Positions 57,646-64,000 of a DNA stretch of 64,000 nucleotides are shown one piece after another. The DNA comes from Marasmius tenuissimus. Taxonomy: Eukaryota > Basidiomycota > Agaricomycetes > Agaricales > Marasmiaceae. Below the pieces are notes generated by a model. The model was not told the origin of the DNA. It saw only the letters and a list, made by a program, of their open reading frames with translations, and did no database searches. Position 1 is the first letter of the stretch. Every line of letters starts with the position of its first letter. Both the position numbers and the translations under genes were made by a program. Where the stretch lies: assembly GCA_029532415.1 (NCBI GenBank), contig JAQOTA010000052.1, forward strand, positions 992,001 through 1,056,000, written 5' to 3'.

Positions 57646-60600
57646 ATGGCCAAGAAGAAGAAGACCCAGTTGAAGCCAGTGGCCAGGGGTTTTGCAACGA
57701 CCTCTGTTCCTAAAAAGGTCATTGAAGCTGAGGAGGAACCAGCAGAGGAGATCGCGGTCACAACAGGCAGTGACAAGCCTTCAGAGATAGAAGCCACTGT
57801 ATCGAAGGTTTCCTCTGGAATCGCGTCGCAAGCTCCGCCTCCAGACGAATTTGACCCCGATAAGGTCGAAGAACAATCACTGCAGAACTTGGTGGACAAG
57901 CTCCAAGAGAAAACGGAAAAGGAAATTAATAGGTGAGCACTATATATACTAGATATGCTCCCAGCATAGCTGACACGATTGCTAGGACAGTAAAGGTGAG
58001 CCCACAGCGGACCTCTGTAAACCGGAGTCTGATATCTTCTCAGGCAATCGAAGTCGACCGTCGCTTCGCTCAATCTCTCCCAACCCTTGATTTGAACTCT
58101 ACTTTCGTAACGCGAATCCTTGAACTTCATTCGGAGTTCGACAATGCAGAACCGAAGCAGCTCGATGAGCCGGAGGACAAGGCAGTTGCAAGGCTGGCTA
58201 TCACTTATGGAGTGCTCCGGCGTCTGGGATTTACGGAAGAGAGGGTAGAGGAGTGTCTCAAGGCCATTGACGGGGTGGAACTCGAAGATGCTTACAACTG
58301 GGTGTGTTCCTTGTTACCTGACGACTTTCCTCAGCCATTCTGACCTTCTCCAGCTCTATCTGAACTGTCCAGCTCCCGAGCTCACCCGTCCATGTACGTT
58401 AGTAGACACATTGCCTCTACTTCTCTCTCACGCGCGTTTGATAGACTGGGAAGAAGAAGATCGTACTCCAGGAACCCCCATGACTCCCACGGAATCCACT
58501 GGTTCTTTTCCAAAAACACCCAAGACACCCCGCACTCCTGCCGATTTCCTTGCTCCATCGCCTGCTCCCACCACACCTTCGCGCAAGAACAGATCCCGCC
58601 TGAACGCTAACGCCCCGTCATTCGTCCCTTCTAATTCCTCTAATGCACCTCCAGTCCCTCCTATCAACTCAAGTAGTCCTCTGCCCAACGAGGGTCCTGT
58701 GTATGACGACAATGAACTAAACGACCAATACATACGGACGAAACTAGAGATCGCCAAACGTACCACTCACCGTTCCGCCACGCTCAAATCATCACAACAA
58801 GAGCTCTCAGAGCTGCGCAGCAGACTGCTCTCTATCACGCAGGAGTATGTCTTTGACGAACGAGAGGCAGAGGCTCTTTACCAGAAGGCTTTGCAGCAAC
58901 TGGAAGCCGATCTCCTTCGCGATCGCCTTCTTGGGAAGGCACCTCCTGAACCCCCTGAACCAGTCAAAAGCACTAAGAGACGGCCTCCAAGCATAGATAT
59001 CCCCGCTCCAGCGACCGACGATTCACCTTCCTCGGCCGACGTCTTCAACCAAACTGAGGACAGTGGTCCAGGTCTCCTTGATCTACTAGAAGACCTTCCC
59101 ACCTCAGAGGCAACCGCTGGAGGGCGGAGTTGGACGATACGTGACATGGCTCTTCCTAAGCACTGGTCCGGTCGTACCCCCAAGTTGCTTTTACAGGAAA
59201 CCGTCCGGAAGGCCGACAAGTTCGCCGTGATATCGTTCACGATTGTGTCGGGTGGTAACCGAGCGAAACGGGCTGCAGTTCGAGTTCGGTGGCAGGGAAA
59301 GAAGTTGGACGAATGGATTATGGAGGATGTAGCCTGTCCCGAGGAGAACCAAGCGGAACAGTACATTGCGACGATTGCTTTGCATGCCCTGACATACCCA
59401 CGAACAGAGGGCTTTGCGGCCGGTAATCCGGGTGCTTCAAACTCGCACACATTTTTCCGTCTCCTTCCACCAAAGTTCCGCGATCTATGGGACGAGTTGG
59501 GAGAAGCCTTGAAGACCAAGAACGACGAGATAAACCGCAGGATATGGGGTAATCTACGCTCTATCGTTGAACCGAAGATCAACCTCAATGGCAAGGTGAA
59601 GTACACTCTGAGGCTGATCCGACAATCACTCACTCCGGACTCTAGAGCAATGGCAAGTTTTCGAAACCTGGAAATGAAGTGAACCGCTCGAGGTCTAATC
59701 GTGGCGCGGTACCGATATCTGACTTCCATGCTGAGCAACTAAAAGCATCTTTCCAAAGTCGCCAGGCGTTACCTGCTTATCAAGAGATGCTGGTCCGTCG
59801 TGTTTCGCGGCACGGTACTCCACGCTGACGTGCTTCTACATTATTCTAGCAAACCCGCAACAAGCTTCCTATTGCACAATATCGGGACGAAATCATCAAT
59901 ATCCTGGAGGAGTCTCAAGTGTTGGTTTTGAGTGGCGAAACCGGCTGGTTAGTTTCCCGTGCATGTCGAGCGATTCGCCCTCTCACAGTTGTACCCCAGT
60001 GGAAAATCCACCCAGGTACCCACGTTCATTCTCGAAGACCAGCTCTCCAAAGGAAAGCCCTGTAAAGTGTATTGCACTGAACCGCGGCGGATTTCCGCGA
60101 TATCATTGGCCCAACGTTTGTATCTTGTTGTTCTGCCACGACTGTCTTGGCCACTCACACATACCGTGATCCAGGTGTCTCTCGAGAGCTAGGTGAACCT
60201 GCCAACGTTGTTGGCACGGGCAACTCTTTGGTCGGGTACTCAATCCGTCTGGAGAGCAACACCACAAAAAACACCCGCCTTGCCTTTGTCACCAATGGTA
60301 TTGCACTTCGTATGTTGGAAGGGGGCAGCGGCCATGGAGGCCAAGGCACCGCGTTCGATGAGATTACGGTGAGTTCCTACTTCTTCCAAGGGTGCACGTT
60401 TATGTGCTCACATCCTGACAGCACATTGTTATTGACGAAGTTAGTACACTTACCGGTCAACCATTCGTTCAGCACTCGTTGACACAACAATAGGTCCACG
60501 AACGTACGATCGAGTCTGATTTCCTTCTCATCGTCCTCAAGTCGCTTTTGGAGCAGCGGGCAGATCTGAAGTAAGCGCGGGTATTTCGTGCTTGTGAAGT

Positions 60601-63195
60601 GTCCTAACGCATTGTAGGGTGATCCTGATGTCTGCAACTGTGGATGCCCAAAAGATTGCGGACTATTTCGGTGGATGTCCCACACTTCATGTGCCAGGCC
60701 GCACGTTCCCCGTCGAAGTCTGTTACCTAGAGGACGCGGTGGAATATACGAGCTGGTCGGTCTCTGAAGGTTCTCAGTATGCTCGCCGAGGTGGGTATCC
60801 AGCTGACATCCCGAGATCAAATGTGTCGCTAAGCTGAGGTTAGGTCACGACAAATTCTACCAGAAGAAGAACAAGGTTGATTGGTCCGAAGAAGTAATGT
60901 TAGGCTCTGAATCCGATTCTGACTCTCCTTCTGGAGTCGTCAAGTTAGAGAAACGATATTCTCCGAACACCGCCACCACCCTCGACCTGTTCGATGAGCG
61001 ACTTGTCCCTTACGAGCTTATCGTCCTGCTACTTGAAAGGATCTGCTATCAGGATAATTCGTACCGCGATTACTCTTCCGCCATCCTGATATTCCTTCCC
61101 GGAATAGCGGAGATTCGCCGTCTGAACGAAATGCTGGCAGAGCATAGGGTGTTTGGGAGCGATGACTTCAGGATATGTCCCCTTCATTCCATGCTTTCTA
61201 GTGAAAACCAGAGTGCGGTGTTCGATATTCCTCCACGAGGAATCCGCAAGATTGTCATTGGTTAGTCTCCTTTCATTTTCCGCTAGTCTCTTCTGAGATT
61301 TTTCTCCAGCCACGAATATTGCGGAGACTGGAATAACGATCCCCGATATAACTTGCGTGATTGATTCGGGAAAGCACCGTGAAATGAGGTACGTTGTTGC
61401 CTGAAGGACGCCTGTACTCAAACTTACTTCGATACAGGTTTGACGAAAAGCGGCAGATCAGCCGGCTGGTGGAGACTTTCATTGCCAAGAGTAACGCGTT
61501 GCAAAGGAGGGGTCGTGCAGGGCGTGTACAGAGTGGCCTTTGTTTCCACCTGTTCACCAAGCTTCGTTTCGATGCTCAAGTAAGTCTGTGGTGAACAAGT
61601 TATTTCTGGAGCCAGCTACTGACAACCGGATGCCTCAGATGGTGGACAACCCATTGCCAGAGATGATGCGACTGAGTTTGTCGGACTTGTCGCTGCGCAT
61701 CAAGATAATGAAGGTCAATCTTGGTTCGTCCATAGAGGATGTTCTCTCGAGAGCTCTGGACCCACCTACGTCCATTAACGTCCAACGTGCGATCTCAATG
61801 CTTGTCGAGGTACGTGACTTCGGTATTCCCTCTCAGATATGGGTAATTGAAGAGTGCCCAATTAGGTTCGAGCACTGACGCCATTGGAGGAAATAACGCC
61901 CATGGGTCGTCTACTTAGCAAGCTGCCTACTGACGTTCACCTGGGCAAGTTTTTGCTGATCGCCACGTTATTGCGATGCCTGGATCCTGCTTTGACTATT
62001 GCTGCTTCGCTGAACTCCAAATCACCGTTCGTTACACCTTTCGGTTACGAGGCTGAGGCCGATCGGGCCAAAGCGTCTTTCAAGATTGGTGAGTCCGGGA
62101 CTTAGTCACATCTGGCCGTCTGTTCTTATTTCTGTCATAGACAACTCGGACTTCTTGACGCTTCATAATGCCTTCGCGAGCTGGCGTCGAGTTTGCGCGA
62201 ATGGTGGCCAAGTTCGCAAGTTTTGTAAACAGAATTTCTTGAGTCATCCGGTGAGTTTGCCATCCCCTAAGGCTCTCTGGAATTATCTTATGACTGTCGA
62301 CAATAGAACTTGCAGCAGATCGAGGAACTTCGACAACAGTTTTTGGGGTCAGTGATTATCATCTCAGAAACGGTAGTTTAGCTGACAACTTTCCACAGTT
62401 ACCTGATAGACTCTTCCTTCATCCACGCGGACAAAGCATTTATCAAAGAGTTGAATCGGTAAACCCCTCTGATCACTGCTCCGTCTCAGCGTGGTGCTAA
62501 GTTCATCCATGCAGAGCTCGTTATGGCCGCAACAGAAATCGTTTCGTGTATGTTCCACCTGAATACGACACAAACTCCTCCAACACTGCTCTATTGAACG
62601 CTGCCTTGCTTGCTGGACTGTACCCCAAGGTCCTTGCTGTGGACAGTAACAACCAGATGCGCACCGTCTCCAACAATCAGCAAGCTTCGTTCCATCCTTC
62701 CTCTGTCAATTTCGGTCGGAAGCCCCTGGATCTAGGTGCCAATCACCTTGTGTACTTCACTCTTATGTGAGTCGCGAGATATCTAGGATCTTTTGGATCG
62801 CGTACTTACTTGGCCTACAGGCATTCGAAGAAACTATATGCATGGGAGACTGCACCCGTCGATGACATGGCTCTACTTCTTCTTTGCGGGGAGGCCGAGT
62901 TCAAGGTGAGAAACATTGCTACGCCTCTGTCTCGCATATCTTCTAACCAGCCGATTAGTTGATCTCCAATACAGCGATTATTGACCGCAAGATACGGTTC
63001 CACCTCGCGCCCAAGGACATCATCGCCGTGAAGGCTCTTCGGTCCCACCTGGGCTCCGTCTTCGCGCACCAGTTCAAGAGTAAGATTCTGACGGAATCTC
63101 ATATTCTGTGGAACGAGTTAGCCTTCGACATTCTCGGCAAAGCTAAACCAGAAGAGGAAGGAGGACAAGGATCTATGCGCATAACCATGCAGTGA
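57646..63195 (+). CDS. DEVH-box RNA helicase, DHX29-like
   Basis: Twenty-three exons (57646..57932, 57986..57995, 58044..58301, 58354..58393, 58445..59652, 59736..59792, 59850..59947, 60000..60115, 60175..60368, 60422..60439, 60494..60570, 60618..60790, 60844..61260, 61310..61388, 61438..61579, 61639..61809, 61866..62088, 62141..62250, 62307..62347, 62399..62458, 62515..62766, 62821..62905, 62959..63195) encode 1450 residues. The N-terminus is lysine-rich, then UBA-like ([20 protein letters not shown]) and dsRBD-like segments. Helicase motifs: [66 protein letters not shown] and [12 protein letters not shown], followed by HA2 and OB domains. DHX29 helps 48S complexes scan structured 5' UTRs. 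Orthology rests on N-terminal layout; DHX57/Ucp12-type is the alternative. Confidence 0.86.
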
Positions 63196-63337
63196 TACGG
63201 AGCTTAGGCATCTCAGACTTGCTAGATTTTCGCTCTACTCAATATACGCATTGACTCGAAGCCCAAGGTCGGAACATATCATATCTGTACATATGGCCTA
63301 CAGGAAAAACCGTATATTGACACGCGACATACTACGC

Positions 63338-63945
63338 TTACTCCTCATCCTCGTCAGCACCGTCAGTTCTAAACGAGACAGGAATGAGTACGAGACATAT
63401 GTAGAGAACAGATATACTTACGCGATGTTGTAGAAGCGGAGTTGGTAGTTGTCTTTCGAAGATGCGACCACCCTATTATGAAGGTTCAGTCAGCGGGTTT
63501 CCTCGGTACAATTCGAGATCCTCCATACCGTATCCAGTCACGGAGTTGGTTCTTCTTCAAGAACTTTTTGGTGAGGTATTTGAGGTATCTCTTGGAGAAG
63601 GGGATGTTGGAGGTAACGGTTAACTTGTTTTGGCCTGTAGAACATCATAGAATAAGAAGACGTCCTAGAGAATCTGAAAGTACAATACGCACCGTCACGG
63701 GCGATCTTAACATTCTCTCCGAGCTGTCCGGCCTTGCCCTCGACCTTGATGCGGTCGTGCAGGAATTTCTCGAAGTCAGCACCATCGAAAACACCATCGG
63801 AGGCAGGCTTCGAGTAGTCGATGACGAATTTGTGTTTAGCGGTAGCTTTTCCTGAGGCGGCCTTGGGCTATAAACGAAGGTGAAGCATGGTGTGAGCCTA
63901 CTGAGAAGATAACTCAGCAAAGCGGTACCAAGCACTACTGACCAT
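63338..63945 (-). CDS. RPL22: 60S ribosomal protein L22 (eL22)
   Basis: Five exons: 63943..63945 (ATG only), 63693..63867, 63529..63634, 63422..63472, 63338..63368; 121 residues. It reads [20 protein letters not shown], then [76 protein letters not shown] and ends in an acidic DGADEDEE tail. This is the eL22 pattern; eL22 sits near the peptide exit tunnel on the solvent side of 60S. The ATG is followed at once by an intron donor (GTCAGT). It is convergent with the DHX29-like gene (142 bp between stops). The promoter lies at the window end. Confidence 0.94.
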
Positions 63946-64000
63946 CTTGAAGTCTTGAGGATGGGGAAGTCTTGAGTGACAACTTTTTTTTGTGTTGTGT

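Overview
This window reads as nuclear DNA of a filamentous basidiomycete, most likely an Agaricomycete. Genes are dense and intron-rich. I modelled about 149 introns, mostly 45-65 bp, and almost all are GT-AG. The gene content is fungal: a HapX-type iron regulator, a DUF6697-like protein known to me from mushrooms, a Srf1-like membrane protein, NudE, and a stand-alone adenylating enzyme. Most gene models below were assembled by hand: splice phases were tracked across every intron and each total coding length is a multiple of three. Names come from recognised motifs, not from a search.

Layout. 0-5.1 kb: 3' part of a KH-domain RNA-binding protein, SPB1 (rRNA methyltransferase), and an unidentified 50-residue four-exon gene. 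5.1-10.6 kb: gene-poor DNA with a coding-like remnant. 10.6-18.1 kb: eIF3b, the iron regulator hapX, and a PPR protein. 18.1-20.0 kb: a second gene-poor stretch. 20.0-25.6 kb: AMP-binding enzyme, XRCC2, and a coiled-coil Uds1-like protein. 25.9-35.1 kb: five minus-strand genes (SLX9, an SLC35F-like transporter, a Srf1-like protein, a DUF6697-like protein, pyruvate dehydrogenase E2), with a 214-bp palindromic element flanked by a 9-bp duplication beside SLX9. 35.4-48 kb: compact, mostly alternating-strand genes (CSL4, NudE, ESS2, FAM192A-like, KAE1, GT8, PEX11, CMC1, lipoyl synthase). 48-64 kb: INO80, fumarase, RPS28, a DHX29-like helicase and RPL22.

Functional themes. Translation and ribosome biogenesis are strongly represented: SPB1, eIF3b, SLX9, RPS28, RPL22, DHX29, KAE1, and also the exosome cap CSL4. 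A second theme is mitochondrial metabolism: the lipoylated E2 of pyruvate dehydrogenase, the lipoyl synthase that would modify it, fumarase, CMC1 and a PPR protein. These are housekeeping neighbours and I see no evidence of a co-regulated cluster. I did not find a clear new multi-gene system. The best candidates for something undescribed are the 50-residue gene near 5 kb, the palindromic element near 27 kb, and the recurrent placement of an intron directly after the ATG in three ribosome-related genes.
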